A DNA stretch of 64,000 nucleotides from HGW-17 sp964516435 (GCA_964516435.1 CAZEZP010000101.1:6602-70601); one strand, 5' to 3'; shown: positions 39,950 to 49,658, numbered from the stretch's first letter. Program-made: numbers and translations. The notes: generated by a model from the sequence alone, not told the origin.

Positions 39950-41791
39950 ATGAACATCCGCATCCTTTTCCTGCTGCCGCTTTTTGCCCTGTTTTTGTCC
40001 GCCTGCCGGGATTCCGGCACTTCTTCCAACCGCGGAAAACTGGGCTACGACTGCTATCCGGACGGAACCTGCGATGCGCCGTGGACCTGCGTGGCCGGTA
40101 TCTGCCGCAACGTGGTTTCCAACAACCAGAACAACGACATCGTGGATGTGGAGGATACTACGGACGAGGAGGACGCGGCGGATGTGCCGGACGCCGGGGA
40201 TGTGCCGGATGCCACGTCCGCCTGCGGCAACGGCATTCGTGAGGAGGACGAGGTCTGCGACGGAGCGGATCTCGGAACGGCCACCTGCGTGAGTCTGGGG
40301 TTTGCCGGGGGCACGCTCGCGTGCGCCCCTTCGTGCCAGCAATACGACCTCGACGGCTGCACGACGGGCAACGGCTCGGCGCCCACGCCTCCGGCGGACG
40401 TCCTGTCTACGGGAACCGGCGGGCTTCTGCTGCGGGGCGTGGTGCTCACGCCCACGGGCGTGCTCGATCCCGGCGAGGTGCTCGTGGTCAACGAATTCAT
40501 CACCTGTGTGGCTCCCTCCTGCGCGGCGCAGGCGAACAATCCCACCATCATCGACACCCACGGCATCATTTCTCCCGGGCTCATCGACGCCCACAACCAC
40601 CAGAGTTACAACTTCTTCCCCGAGTGGGTGCCCAACCCGCCCCGTCTCTTCGAGAACCGCTACCAGTGGGCGGCCGACCCGCAGTACGAGGAATTCATTC
40701 TTCCATATACGAAGCACCGCAGTTCCAACACGCACTTCTGTCCCGGATCCAAGTGGGCGGAACTGCGCTGCATGGCGCACGGAACCACCACGCTGCAGGG
40801 CCAGCCCTCGGCTTCCGGCTCCTGCATCAACTGGGGAGTGCGCAATGCCGACGGCTACCATGGGCTGGGCTACGACCACATGCATGGCATCATCGGTTCC
40901 GTGCGCGACGTCGACGATGCCACCGCGGCCACCTACATGGACTATTTCACGCGTGCAGTGGACCCCATCACGCGCTTCCACGTCCACATGGCGGAAGGCT
41001 ATGCCAGCAACTACATCCTCGACGAGTTCGATTCCTGGGCCGGCCGCGATCCCCGTCCCAACCGGCACAATGGGCTTTCCCTACTGTATAATGGCACGTC
41101 GATCCTCATCCACAGCATTCCGCTGACCGAGGCGCAACTGCAGGAGGTCAAGGCCAACAACGCCAAGATCGTCTGGTCGCCCTCCAGCAACATGGCACTG
41201 TACGGCGTGACGGCCAACATCCAGCGCATCCTGCAACTGGGGATCATGGTGTCCCTGGCGCCGGACTGGACCCTCTCCGGCGAGGACGACATGCTGGCCG
41301 AGATGCGCTTCGCCCGCAACTACGGCATCGTCAACAGCATTCCGGAACTCACGTCGCAGAAAATCTGGGAAATGTCCACCTGGATGGCGGCCGAGGTGGT
41401 GGGGTTGCACATGCACATCGGGCGGCTGGAAGCCGGCTACCGGGCGGACATCGCCGTGTTCGGGCGCACCGGCGCCAACCCGTACGATGCGCTCATCGAC
41501 AGCCGCGCGTGGGATGTGCGGCTGGTGCTCATCAACGGGCGGGGCTTCTTCGGGGATTCGAACCTGCAGGCCGCCACTGCCCGCAATCCCTACTGCGAAA
41601 CGCTGGACGCCTGCGGCACGGGCAAGTACATCTGCGTGCAGGATTCCCCCACGGGCACCAACCGCACCAATGAAACCTACGTCGACATCCACACGCAACT
41701 GTACAACATTCTCGAGGGCATCGGGTATCCGGAGGATGAGCAGTACGGGCGCGGCGACGAACTGCTGGAACTGTGGACGTGCGGCATCTGA
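39950..41791 (+). CDS. Secreted amidohydrolase lipoprotein (paralogue of the 15 kb gene)
   Basis: A 613-residue lipoprotein with lipobox LSAC and a Cys module ('CGNGIREEDEVCDG'). An acidic Asn/Asp/Glu-rich spacer sits in place of the Asn/Thr linker of the other copy. The amidohydrolase barrel shows 'DAHNHQSYNF' (HxH), 'FHVHMAEGYAS' (His and Glu), 'ILIHSIPL' (His) and 'LAPDWTLSGEDDML' (catalytic Asp), so all metal-site residues appear present. 'YRADIAVFGR' marks the usual C-terminal barrel return. The 15 kb copy has the same order but adds repeats and an OB-like tail. GGAG precedes the ATG. Confidence 0.87.
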   Translation: MNIRILFLLPLFALFLSACRDSGTSSNRGKLGYDCYPDGTCDAPWTCVAGICRNVVSNNQNNDIVDVEDTTDEEDAADVPDAGDVPDATSACGNGIREEDEVCDGADLGTATCVSLGFAGGTLACAPSCQQYDLDGCTTGNGSAPTPPADVLSTGTGGLLLRGVVLTPTGVLDPGEVLVVNEFITCVAPSCAAQANNPTIIDTHGIISPGLIDAHNHQSYNFFPEWVPNPPRLFENRYQWAADPQYEEFILPYTKHRSSNTHFCPGSKWAELRCMAHGTTTLQGQPSASGSCINWGVRNADGYHGLGYDHMHGIIGSVRDVDDATAATYMDYFTRAVDPITRFHVHMAEGYASNYILDEFDSWAGRDPRPNRHNGLSLLYNGTSILIHSIPLTEAQLQEVKANNAKIVWSPSSNMALYGVTANIQRILQLGIMVSLAPDWTLSGEDDMLAEMRFARNYGIVNSIPELTSQKIWEMSTWMAAEVVGLHMHIGRLEAGYRADIAVFGRTGANPYDALIDSRAWDVRLVLINGRGFFGDSNLQAATARNPYCETLDACGTGKYICVQDSPTGTNRTNETYVDIHTQLYNILEGIGYPEDEQYGRGDELLELWTCGI

Positions 41792-41908
41792 TGGCCGGCG
41801 CATTCCGGCCGCTGCGTGATTTTTTCCGTTACATTTTTTCAAAAATCGGTAGATTCCCGCCTGGAACAGACAGGGAAATGCCCGGGTTCCGGAAGGAGAA
41901 ACGAAGAA

Positions 41909-42787
41909 ATGAAGAAACTGTTTCCAATCGTCGTGTCGATGCTTTTTGCCGCCTGCAAGCCGCAGGCATGCCCCGAGAAGAAGGAAGGCGCCGCTCCGGC
42001 CAACGCTCCCGCCCCGGGCGCCATCACCGCGGACAAGTTGACCACGCTGGAGGACAAGGTCAGTTACATCGTCGGGTACAACATGGGCAAGGACTTCAAG
42101 GTGAACTTCGCGGCCTACGAGGCGGGCGCCAATGACGCCCAGGCCAAGAAGCCCTCCCTCTTCCCGGAAGACGAGGTCCGCAAGATCATGAGCGAATTCC
42201 AGACCCAGCGCATGCAGAAGGTCATGGCCGAGCGCAAGGCCAAGGGTGAAGAAGCCCTCAAGCGCGGCCAGGAATTCCTGGAAAAGAACAAGACCCAGCC
42301 GGGCGTGGTGACGCTGCCCTCCGGCCTGCAGTACCAGATCATCAAGGAAGGCACGGGTCCCAAGCCCACCATCAACGACACCGTGGTGTGCAACTACAAG
42401 GGCACGCTCATCGACGGTACCGAATTCGATTCCTCCGAGAAGAACGGGAAACCCGCGGAATTCGCCGTGGGCGGCGTCATCAAGGGGTGGACCGAGGCGT
42501 TGCAGTTGATGCCGCAGGGCTCCAAGTGGAAGATCTTCGTGCCCGCCAACCTGGCGTATGGCGAAATGGGCGCGGGTCCCAAGATTGGCCCCAATGAGAC
42601 CCTGATCTTCGAAATCGAACTGCTCGAAATCAAGCCCGCCACCATGCCGGCCGACGCCATGACCCCGCCGCCCGCGGATGCGATGACCCCGCCGCCTGCG
42701 GATGCGATGACCCCGCCCCCGGCCGTGGGCATCATGGTCGCTCCGCCCATGGCGTTGCCTCCACCCACCGTGGCGCCCATGCAGTAA
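41909..42787 (+). CDS. FKBP-type peptidyl-prolyl isomerase lipoprotein
   Basis: The 292-residue protein has lipobox FAAC, a helical dimerisation region like that of FkpA/Mip (residues 40-130, 'NMGKDFKVNF'), and an FKBP domain at about 130-245: 'YQIIKEGTGPKP', 'FDSSEKNGKPAEFAVGGVIKGW' (split), and 'AYGEMGAGPKIGPNETL'. It should speed prolyl folding in the periplasm or at the outer membrane. The tail carries three copies of 'PADAMTPP'. ATG 41909 is behind GGAAGGAG; the longer frame starting at 41816 is not used. Confidence 0.92.
   Translation: MKKLFPIVVSMLFAACKPQACPEKKEGAAPANAPAPGAITADKLTTLEDKVSYIVGYNMGKDFKVNFAAYEAGANDAQAKKPSLFPEDEVRKIMSEFQTQRMQKVMAERKAKGEEALKRGQEFLEKNKTQPGVVTLPSGLQYQIIKEGTGPKPTINDTVVCNYKGTLIDGTEFDSSEKNGKPAEFAVGGVIKGWTEALQLMPQGSKWKIFVPANLAYGEMGAGPKIGPNETLIFEIELLEIKPATMPADAMTPPPADAMTPPPADAMTPPPAVGIMVAPPMALPPPTVAPMQ
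42649..42724 (+). repeat. Tandem repeat in the FKBP tail
   Basis: Three imperfect copies of a 24-base unit encode Pro-Ala-Asp-Ala-Met-Thr-Pro-Pro. Third-base differences between copies show that they are not brand new. Confidence 0.8.
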
Positions 42788-42873
42788 TCCTTTCTTCGTC
42801 ACCGAACAGCCGATTTTTCTGAACATCCGTTTCCCCTGAAGAACGGACCCCGGGATGCCCAAAGGACGCCCTG

Positions 42874-42902
42874 TTGACCAAAAGCGCCTTTCGCCGTAGA
42901 AC
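42874..42902 (+). promoter_or_regulatory. Promoter of the YgeY-ndk-rlmN-activator unit
   Basis: TTGACC (42874-42879) and TAGAAC (42897-42902) are 17 bases apart, giving a leader of about 20 bases before ATG 42927. Confidence 0.7.
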
Positions 42903-42926
42903 GGGAACCCACTGGAGGTTGAACTC

Positions 42927-44123
42927 ATGGAATATCCGGAAATTTTGAAACTGGCCGCCGAAAGTCTCGACGAATGCAAGCAGTTCCTCAAGGACATCAT
43001 CGCCATCCGTAGCCTGAGCGGCGAGGAAGGGGCCGTGGTGGCCCGCATCCAGGAGGAGATGCGCAAGGTCGGCTTCGACGAGGTCAAGGTCGACGGTTTC
43101 GGCAACGTCATGGGACGGGTGGGGAATGGCCCGCGCCAGATCGCCTTCGACGCCCACATCGATACGGTGGACGTGGGCAATCCCGAACTGTGGCAGACCT
43201 CTCCCTTCGAGCCCGTGGAAAAGGACGGCGTCATATACGGGCGCGGCGCTTCCGACCAGAAGGCCGGCATGGCGGCCATGGTGTACGCGGCCCGCATCAT
43301 CAAGAAACTGGGGCTGGGCAAGGATTTCTCCGTGTGGATGGTGGGCTCCATCCAGGAGGAAGACTGCGACGGGCTGTGCTGGCAATACATCCTGCGGGAA
43401 AAGGTTCTTTCTCCCGAGGTCGTGGTGCTCACCGAGCCCACCAACCTCAACATCTACCGGGGACACCGGGGCCGCATGGAGATCGAGGTCGAAACCTCCG
43501 GCATCTCCTGCCATGGCTCGGATCCCACCCGCGGCGACAACGCCATCACCAAGATGGCGCCTATCGTGCTGGACATCGACGCCCTCAACAAGCGCCTGCC
43601 GCCAAAGGAATTCCTGGGAAAGGGCACGGTGGCGATCTCCCATATCCGCTCCACGTCGCCCTCGCTGTGCGCCGTGGCCGACTCCTGCACCATCCATCTG
43701 GACCGCCGCCTCACCACGGGCGAGGATGCGGATACGTCCGTGGCCGAAATCCTGGCGCTGCCTTCGGTGAAGGCCGCCGGCGCCAAGGTGCGCATCCTGG
43801 ATTACGACGTGCCTTCGTACAAGGGAACCCGCTACCCCACCAAGAAGTTCTATCCCACCTGGCAACTGGAGGAATCGCACAAGGCCGTGCAGAGCGCCAT
43901 CGTGGCGGCCCGCGGCGTGCTGGGGCGCGAGCCCGTGGTGGACAAGTGGGTGTTCTCCACCAACGGCGTGGCTACCGCTGGCATGTTCCACGTGCCGACC
44001 ATCGGGTTCGGCCCGGCCAACGAAGTGCACGCCCACAGCCCCACCGATCAGTGCCCGGTGGAGCACCTGGAGAAGGCCGTGGCCTTCTACGCGGCGTTCG
44101 TGGACGCCTATTCGCGGAGTTAG
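42927..44123 (+). CDS. YgeY-family M20 metallohydrolase
   Basis: The 398-residue cytoplasmic protein is a zinc hydrolase of the M20 dipeptidase/deacetylase clan and resembles the selenium-metabolism-linked YgeY proteins. Metal ligands appear in 'FDAHIDTVDVG', 'GRGASDQKAGM', 'QEEDCDGLCWQ' and 'TEPTNLNIYRGHRG', with a distal His in 'NEVHAHSP'. The substrate of YgeY is not settled. A selenium link cannot be tested here, as no other such gene is present. ndk follows within five bases. Confidence 0.87.
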   Translation: MEYPEILKLAAESLDECKQFLKDIIAIRSLSGEEGAVVARIQEEMRKVGFDEVKVDGFGNVMGRVGNGPRQIAFDAHIDTVDVGNPELWQTSPFEPVEKDGVIYGRGASDQKAGMAAMVYAARIIKKLGLGKDFSVWMVGSIQEEDCDGLCWQYILREKVLSPEVVVLTEPTNLNIYRGHRGRMEIEVETSGISCHGSDPTRGDNAITKMAPIVLDIDALNKRLPPKEFLGKGTVAISHIRSTSPSLCAVADSCTIHLDRRLTTGEDADTSVAEILALPSVKAAGAKVRILDYDVPSYKGTRYPTKKFYPTWQLEESHKAVQSAIVAARGVLGREPVVDKWVFSTNGVATAGMFHVPTIGFGPANEVHAHSPTDQCPVEHLEKAVAFYAAFVDAYSRS

Positions 44124-44127
44124 GGCC

Positions 44128-44553
44128 ATGGCCGTCCAGCGCACGCTCGCCCTCATCAAGCCCGATGCCGTGGCCGCCGGCCGCGTGGGAGAGATCCTCA
44201 TGGCCGTGGAGGGCTCGGGGCTTCGCATCCGCGCCCTGCAGATGCTTCGGCTTTCCCCGGCCCAGGCCCGCGGCTTTTACGCAGTGCATCGCGAAAAGCC
44301 CTTTTTTCCGGCGCTCGTGGAGTTCATGACATCCGGTCCCATCGTGGCTATCGTGCTCGAGGGGGAGGATGCCATCGTCCGGTGGCGGGAGATCATGGGC
44401 GCGACCGACCCGGCCAAGGCTGCCCCGGGCACGCTGCGGGCGCGTTTCGGCACGGACGTGACCCGCAATGCGGTGCATGGTTCGGATGCTCCGGAGACGG
44501 CCGCCGCCGAAATGGCCTACATGTTTGGAGGCCGCGTTCTCGATGACGCCTGA
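44128..44553 (+). CDS. ndk: Nucleoside diphosphate kinase
   Basis: A 141-residue enzyme that equalises NTP pools by phospho-His transfer. The catalytic His117 is in 'NAVHGSD', with 'TLALIKPDAV' at the start and 'ATDPAKAAPGTLRARFG' for nucleotide binding, as expected. It overlaps rlmN by 11 bases, so the two are coupled. Confidence 0.96.
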   Translation: MAVQRTLALIKPDAVAAGRVGEILMAVEGSGLRIRALQMLRLSPAQARGFYAVHREKPFFPALVEFMTSGPIVAIVLEGEDAIVRWREIMGATDPAKAAPGTLRARFGTDVTRNAVHGSDAPETAAAEMAYMFGGRVLDDA

Positions 44554-45655
44554 TTCCCCGGTTCTGGAGTGGACGCCCGCCCGCTGGCGGGAATGGTTTT
44601 CGGCCCGCGGCGAGGATGCCTTCCGCGGGGAACAGGTGTTTTCATGGATCCACCGGTTCGGCGTCCGGGACCCGGAGCGCATGACCAACCTGTCCAGGCC
44701 ATTGCGTCAGATTCTGTCGCAGGAAATCGACTGGACGCCGCCGCTGAAGGTTCTGCGGGTGCAGGCTTCCATGGATGGAAGCCACAAGTTCGCCTTCGAA
44801 ACCCGCGACGGCCGGGTCGTGGAGAGCGTGCTCATTCCGGGTTCCGGCCGGGACCGGCGCAAGTATACCGTGTGCCTGTCCTCGCAGATCGGCTGCAAAC
44901 TGGGGTGCGCCTTCTGCGCCACGGGAACGCTGGGCTTCGCGCGGGATCTCTCGGCTGCCGAAATCGTGGCGCAGGTCCATGCCGTGCTGGATTTCATGGC
45001 GCAGGACCCGGAGACGTTCGATATCGGGAAGCGTCCCCGTACGCAGTGGCTGACCAATCTCGTCTACATGGGCATGGGGGAGCCCCTGCAGAATCTGCCG
45101 GCCGTGCTCGAAAGCGTGGCTGTGCTGGGCGATCCCCTGGGCCTCGATTTTTCGCACCGGCGCATCACGCTTTCCACGGCCGGCTGGGTGCCGGGATTGC
45201 GGGAACTGGCGCGCAATGCCGCGTTTTCGGGCAATCTCGCCGTTTCCCTGCATGCCTGCGACGACGAGACCCGTTCCCGGCTGATGCCGGTGAACCGCCG
45301 CTTCCCGCTGGCCGAACTGCGCGCGGCGCTCCTGGAATTTCCCCTTCCGTCGCGCAAGCGCATCACGCTGGAGTACATCCTGTTCGACGGCGTCAACGAT
45401 TCCACTGCCGCCGCCAAGGCCCTGGTGCGCTTCGTCCAGGGGTTGCGTGTGAAGGTGAACCTCATCCCCTATCATGCGTGGGAGGATTCCCCGGCGGCCC
45501 TCGCGCCGGCGTCTCCGGAACGCAAGGAGGCGTTCGTCCGCATCCTGCGGGCGGCCGGGCTCACCGTCATCGAACGGGTCAGCGCCGGTGCCGACATCGA
45601 CGCCGCCTGCGGCCAGTTGGCGGCGAGGGAGCATCCCCGTGACGGGCACGGCTGA
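44543..45655 (+). CDS. rlmN: 23S rRNA (adenine2503-C2)-methyltransferase
   Basis: The 370-residue radical-SAM enzyme methylates A2503 of 23S rRNA and A37 of some tRNAs. The cluster motif is 'CKLGCAFCATG' (Cys118, Cys122, Cys125), 'MGMGEPLQNL' and 'LHACDDETRSRLMPVN' follow, and the conserved C-terminal 'YHAWEDSP' is near the end. The second catalytic Cys lies in the final segment 'DIDAACGQL'. ATG 44543, inside ndk, is the start because the N-terminus then matches the family. Confidence 0.94.
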   Translation: MTPDSPVLEWTPARWREWFSARGEDAFRGEQVFSWIHRFGVRDPERMTNLSRPLRQILSQEIDWTPPLKVLRVQASMDGSHKFAFETRDGRVVESVLIPGSGRDRRKYTVCLSSQIGCKLGCAFCATGTLGFARDLSAAEIVAQVHAVLDFMAQDPETFDIGKRPRTQWLTNLVYMGMGEPLQNLPAVLESVAVLGDPLGLDFSHRRITLSTAGWVPGLRELARNAAFSGNLAVSLHACDDETRSRLMPVNRRFPLAELRAALLEFPLPSRKRITLEYILFDGVNDSTAAAKALVRFVQGLRVKVNLIPYHAWEDSPAALAPASPERKEAFVRILRAAGLTVIERVSAGADIDAACGQLAAREHPRDGHG

Positions 45656-48500
45656 AACCCTCTGGATGCGCTGGCGCAATGGGCTGGCGCTCCTGGTGCT
45701 CGCCTGGGCCACGCTCTTCGCGGCCCTGGTGCACGTGAAGGTCTTTTCGCGCGCGCAGTTCGGCTTCGAAGTCGATGCCGCTCTCACCGTCACGCGTTCC
45801 CGCGTTCCCGGCATTTCCCCGGGAGAACGCATCGAGGCCGTGGAGACGGAAACCGGCCGCACGTCTTTTCCTTCCGTGTTTTCCTGGCTGATGTTCCTGG
45901 ACGAGGCCGGTTCCGCCCCCGTGCGCCTGTGGGTGCGCGCACCCGGCGCCGCGCAGGCCCGGCCCGTGGAAGCGGCTCCCTTCCGGCGGCCCCTGTTTCC
46001 CAAACTCCTTTACATGCTGATTCCCGGGCTGCTCACGCTCCTGTGCGCGCTGTATCTGGCCCGCCGCCTGTGGGGCGATCCGCTGGCTCCATTCCTGGTG
46101 CTCACCGAGGCGGCCACCTACGTGCTGGTCCTCTCCTACACGAATCTCGAGAGCATCGCGGCCTCTCCGCCGCTGCTGCTGCAGTTCTTCACGTGGAACG
46201 TGCTGGCGCCGCCGGCGCTGGTCCTGTTCTTCCTGCGGGTTCCGGTGCCCGCCGGATGGGGCCGCTGGCCGCGCGCCGGCTGGCTGTTCGTCCCCTCGCT
46301 GGCGCAGTACCTGGCCACCGTGGTGCTGTATCTGCGGCTTCTGGTCTCTCCCAGCGAGGACATGCAGTGGCAGTTCCTCACGTTCGTGCGGTTCGCCATT
46401 CCCGTCGTGAACCTGGGCTATGGCGCCGTCGTGGCGGCGCTGATGTTCTGGCGGGTGCGCACGCCCACCGAAAAGCGCCAGGGCGTGCTGTATCTGGGCT
46501 ACGGCTTCGTGCTGGCCCTGCTCGTGCTCACCTCGTCCGCGTTCCTGCATTCCCGCACCACCGCCGTGGCGCAGATCCTGAACGGCAATGACCAACTCAT
46601 GGTGCTCTACGGGGTACTGGCCCTGAGCCTGACGCTTTCCACATCGTCCAAATGGACCCGCATCCTGGATCGCTGGGTGAACCGCGGTTTCGTCTATGGC
46701 GCCATCACGGCCGGGATCCTGCTGCTGTACATCGTGCTCTCCGGCTTCATCGGCCTCGTGCTTACCCAGATGTTCGGTGTGACCTCGCGCATCGTCACCA
46801 TCGGCGCGGCCGTTCTCTCCACGGCGGGACTCTTCTCGGTGAAGCCCATCGTGCAGGATTCCATCGACCGCCTGTTCTTCCGCACGCGTTACCGCTATGC
46901 CGAAACCCTGCGGGAACTGGGCGAGCGCCTGGCCGGCATCATGGAACTGCCCCGCCTTCTGGCCCAGTTGCTGCGCATTCTCGGCGAGAACATGGGGTTA
47001 TCCAGGGCCAGCGCATGGCGCTACCAGGAGGGGCGCCTGGCGCGCCAGCAGGCCTGGGGAGCGGCGCCGGCCGCGGAGGCGGTTTCCTGTCCAGTTTCCC
47101 TGCTGCGCCGCCTGCGGGCCCAGGACCCGCATTCCTGCGTGTTTCTGGCATCCCGCTTTGCCGATTCCCGCGAGGGGGAAGCCGAAACCATCCGCGAGTT
47201 GTTCCGCAGCCTGGAAGCCGACTGCCTGGTGCTACTGGAATTCCAGGGAGATACGCTCGGTGTGCTGGCACTCGCGGCCCCGGATGGCGCCTTCGTCTTT
47301 TCCCGCGACGAGGTGGACCTGCTGGAGTCTGTAGGCAAGCAGGCCGCCGTGGCCATGAAGAACGCGCTCTCGTATTCCACCATTCTCCAGTTGTCCGAGA
47401 GCCTCGCCGCGCAGAAACGGGAAATCGAACTCTTGAAGAGCCGGCTGGAGGTGGAAAACGTCTATCTGCGCCAGGAACTCCTCTCCACGGCGCGTTTCGG
47501 CGATCTCGTGGGCGCGAGCCCGCCCATGCTGCAGGTGCGCCAGATGATCGAGAAGGTCGCGCCCACGGACGCCACCGTGCTGATCACGGGGGAGAGCGGC
47601 ACCGGCAAGGAACTGGTGGCGCGCACCATCCATGCGCTTTCGCCGCGGAAGGAACGGGCGATGGTGGTGGTCAACTGCGCGGCCATCCCCGAAACGCTGC
47701 TGGAGAGCGAACTGTTCGGTTACGTGAAGGGCGCGTTCACGGGCGCTGTGCGGCGCAAGGTGGGGCAGTTCGAGATCGCCGACGGCAGCACGCTGTTCCT
47801 CGACGAGATCGGTGAACTCACGCCGGCTCTGCAGGTGAAACTGCTGCGTGTGCTGCAGGAACGCGAATTCTACCCGGTGGGCTCGGAAACGCCCGTGAAG
47901 GTGGACGTGCGCATCGTGACCGCCACGAACCGCGACCTGGCAGCGATGGTGCAGGCCGGGACGTTCCGGGAAGATCTCTACTACCGCATCCACGTCGTGC
48001 CCATCCATCTGCCTGCGCTGCGGGAACGCGGCGACGACGTGGCGCTTCTGGCGCAGTATCTCCTGGAGATGCACGCCCGCCGGATGGGACGGAAAATCAC
48101 CGGATTCACCCGGGCGGCCATGGAGCGTTTGCGCACATATTCCTGGCCGGGCAACGTGCGGGAACTGTCCAACGTCATCGAGCGGGCGGTGACGCTGTCG
48201 GATGGCCCCGTGCTCGATGCCGATCTCCTGATTCCGGCGATTCCGGACGGGGGTGCGTTCCCCATGCCGGGATCCGATTTCCCGGGAAAGTCCGCCCCGC
48301 CCGAGAATGACGATCCCGGCTTCGAACTCCCCTACAAGGAAGCCGTGGAAGCCTTCCGGCGCCGCTACATCCAGCGCCTGCTCGAGCGCACGGGCGGCAA
48401 CAAGTCCGAGGCCGCCCGTCTGGCCGGCGTCAACCGGCCCTATCTGCACCGTCTGATTCGGGAACTCGGGCTGGCCGACGATTCCGAAGAGGAAACGTAG
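45639..48500 (+). CDS. Membrane-embedded sigma-54 transcription activator
   Basis: The 953-residue protein joins an N-terminal membrane part to an NtrC-type activator. After helix 1 comes an extracytoplasmic PDZ-like loop ('GISPGERIEAVETETGR'), then about eight more helices to residue 410, and a GAF region at about 440-590. The AAA+ core has Walker A 'GESGTGKE' (about 650), the sigma-54 contact loop 'GAFTGA' (about 697) and Walker B 'FLDEIGEL'. A Fis-type helix-turn-helix ends the protein ('NKSEAARLAGVNRPYLHRLI'). GTG 45639 overlaps rlmN and has GAGGGAG upstream; ATG 45666 is an alternative. Confidence 0.9.
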   Translation: MTGTAETLWMRWRNGLALLVLAWATLFAALVHVKVFSRAQFGFEVDAALTVTRSRVPGISPGERIEAVETETGRTSFPSVFSWLMFLDEAGSAPVRLWVRAPGAAQARPVEAAPFRRPLFPKLLYMLIPGLLTLLCALYLARRLWGDPLAPFLVLTEAATYVLVLSYTNLESIAASPPLLLQFFTWNVLAPPALVLFFLRVPVPAGWGRWPRAGWLFVPSLAQYLATVVLYLRLLVSPSEDMQWQFLTFVRFAIPVVNLGYGAVVAALMFWRVRTPTEKRQGVLYLGYGFVLALLVLTSSAFLHSRTTAVAQILNGNDQLMVLYGVLALSLTLSTSSKWTRILDRWVNRGFVYGAITAGILLLYIVLSGFIGLVLTQMFGVTSRIVTIGAAVLSTAGLFSVKPIVQDSIDRLFFRTRYRYAETLRELGERLAGIMELPRLLAQLLRILGENMGLSRASAWRYQEGRLARQQAWGAAPAAEAVSCPVSLLRRLRAQDPHSCVFLASRFADSREGEAETIRELFRSLEADCLVLLEFQGDTLGVLALAAPDGAFVFSRDEVDLLESVGKQAAVAMKNALSYSTILQLSESLAAQKREIELLKSRLEVENVYLRQELLSTARFGDLVGASPPMLQVRQMIEKVAPTDATVLITGESGTGKELVARTIHALSPRKERAMVVVNCAAIPETLLESELFGYVKGAFTGAVRRKVGQFEIADGSTLFLDEIGELTPALQVKLLRVLQEREFYPVGSETPVKVDVRIVTATNRDLAAMVQAGTFREDLYYRIHVVPIHLPALRERGDDVALLAQYLLEMHARRMGRKITGFTRAAMERLRTYSWPGNVRELSNVIERAVTLSDGPVLDADLLIPAIPDGGAFPMPGSDFPGKSAPPENDDPGFELPYKEAVEAFRRRYIQRLLERTGGNKSEAARLAGVNRPYLHRLIRELGLADDSEEET

Positions 48501-48527
48501 GCATCGAAAAAAAAGAAAAAAAATGCA

Positions 48528-48557
48528 TTGACACCCCCGGAGTGAAAGTAGCAAAAT
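48528..48557 (+). promoter_or_regulatory. Promoter of the SGNH hydrolase gene
   Basis: Perfect TTGACA (48528-48533) and CAAAAT (48552-48557) are 18 bases apart after a long A-rich tract that could act as an UP element. The leader is about 53 bases. Confidence 0.55.
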
Positions 48558-48616
48558 CTCTTATGTATCCCGGTTGCAAATGGTTTGCACCGGATTCACC
48601 GAAAGGAGAGACTACC

Positions 48617-49531
48617 ATGAAAAGAGCGTTTCTTTCCCTCGTGCTGCTGGTCAGTTTCTTTTCTGTCGGGGCCGCGCAGGCCCGCAAGCCGGACAAGGTC
48701 CATGGTCATGATGCGTTGATGGTGAATCTGGGAGCGTCCACGACCTACGGGTACACGTTCGATTCGAGCCTGCTGGGGCTGCCTTTCGGCTACTATCTCG
48801 CCGAAAACCACCACATCCCCCTGTTCGCCGAGTTCCTCAAGTTCTACTTCCACGTGAAGGACGTCATCGTCCACAACTTCGCCATTCCGGGCAAGACCTC
48901 GGCGCAGGTGCTTTCCGAGCAGGTGCCCCAGGCGCTTTCGGTCCTGCCTCACAACCGTCTGCACAAGGTGGTGTTCACCGTGGAAGGCGGCGGCAACGAT
49001 CTGCGCCACTTCCAGGTGGCCAACTGGGGCTACTGCACGAGCCCGGAACCCATGGACCAGTACATGTGCCTGGTCAACCTGAATGCCACGCTCGACGAGA
49101 TCGAGGACAACCTCTGGACCATCGTGAGCACACTGCAGGAAGCCGTTCCCGATGCCGTCGTCATCATCCAGACGCAGTACAACAGCCTCTACGACGTGCT
49201 CCCCAACGGACAGCCCTGCGCGGACGCCGGCATGCTGATGCTGGCGGACCTGGCCTTCGAGGGCAATCCGGCCTATGGCCATCCCGTCAAGGGCATGAAC
49301 GTGCGCATCCGCGAGATCGCCGCGGAACTGGGCGCCAAGGTGGGCGACATCGCGGGCTTCCTCTACACGGCTCCGGGTGAACTCTACCGGAATCCGGACT
49401 TCTTCGGCGGCGACTGCACGCACCTGGCCGGCACCTGGGACGGCATCCCGGCCATCGGCCTGCCGGGTGACGACCTCGGCCTGGGCTACTCCACGCTCCT
49501 GGCCTCCTTCATCTACGCCATGTACAACTAG
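48617..49531 (+). CDS. Secreted SGNH/GDSL-family hydrolase
   Basis: The 304-residue protein has a signal peptide ending near 'AQA'. SGNH blocks are present: Ser41 in 'NLGASTTYGY' (block I, with Ala for the usual Asp), 'GGGNDLRHF' (block III, Asn) and 'DCTHLAG' (block V, Asp266 and His269). Substrates of this superfamily include lipids, acetylated sugars and esters; none is indicated. AAAGGAGAG precedes the ATG. It is followed by a 6-base-pair hairpin at 49546-49565. Confidence 0.85.
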   Translation: MKRAFLSLVLLVSFFSVGAAQARKPDKVHGHDALMVNLGASTTYGYTFDSSLLGLPFGYYLAENHHIPLFAEFLKFYFHVKDVIVHNFAIPGKTSAQVLSEQVPQALSVLPHNRLHKVVFTVEGGGNDLRHFQVANWGYCTSPEPMDQYMCLVNLNATLDEIEDNLWTIVSTLQEAVPDAVVIIQTQYNSLYDVLPNGQPCADAGMLMLADLAFEGNPAYGHPVKGMNVRIREIAAELGAKVGDIAGFLYTAPGELYRNPDFFGGDCTHLAGTWDGIPAIGLPGDDLGLGYSTLLASFIYAMYN

Positions 49532-49545
49532 ATCCTGCAGTTTCT

Positions 49546-49565
49546 GCCGCGAACCACGGCGCGGC
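49546..49565 (+). terminator. GC hairpin downstream of the SGNH gene
   Basis: GCCGCG and CGCGGC pair perfectly with an eight-base loop 15 bases after the stop. No T run follows, so it may stabilise the 3' end rather than terminate. Confidence 0.35.
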
Positions 49566-49629
49566 ACCCTCTCATTGCGCCACAAGTCCGAAAAAAGAGG
49601 CACGGGTTTACGCCGCCTTGAGGAATTCC

Positions 49630-49658
49630 TTGAAAAATCCATTTTTTTTCCTTAGTTT
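49630..49658 (+). promoter_or_regulatory. Promoter of the GNAT-lipoprotein pair
   Basis: TTGAAA (49630-49635) and TAGTTT (49653-49658) are 17 bases apart. The leader is about 33 bases. Confidence 0.6.

Noticed and set aside
42788..42870. Possible terminator after the FKBP gene
   Set aside because: Only short T runs and no stem of more than four base pairs were found.
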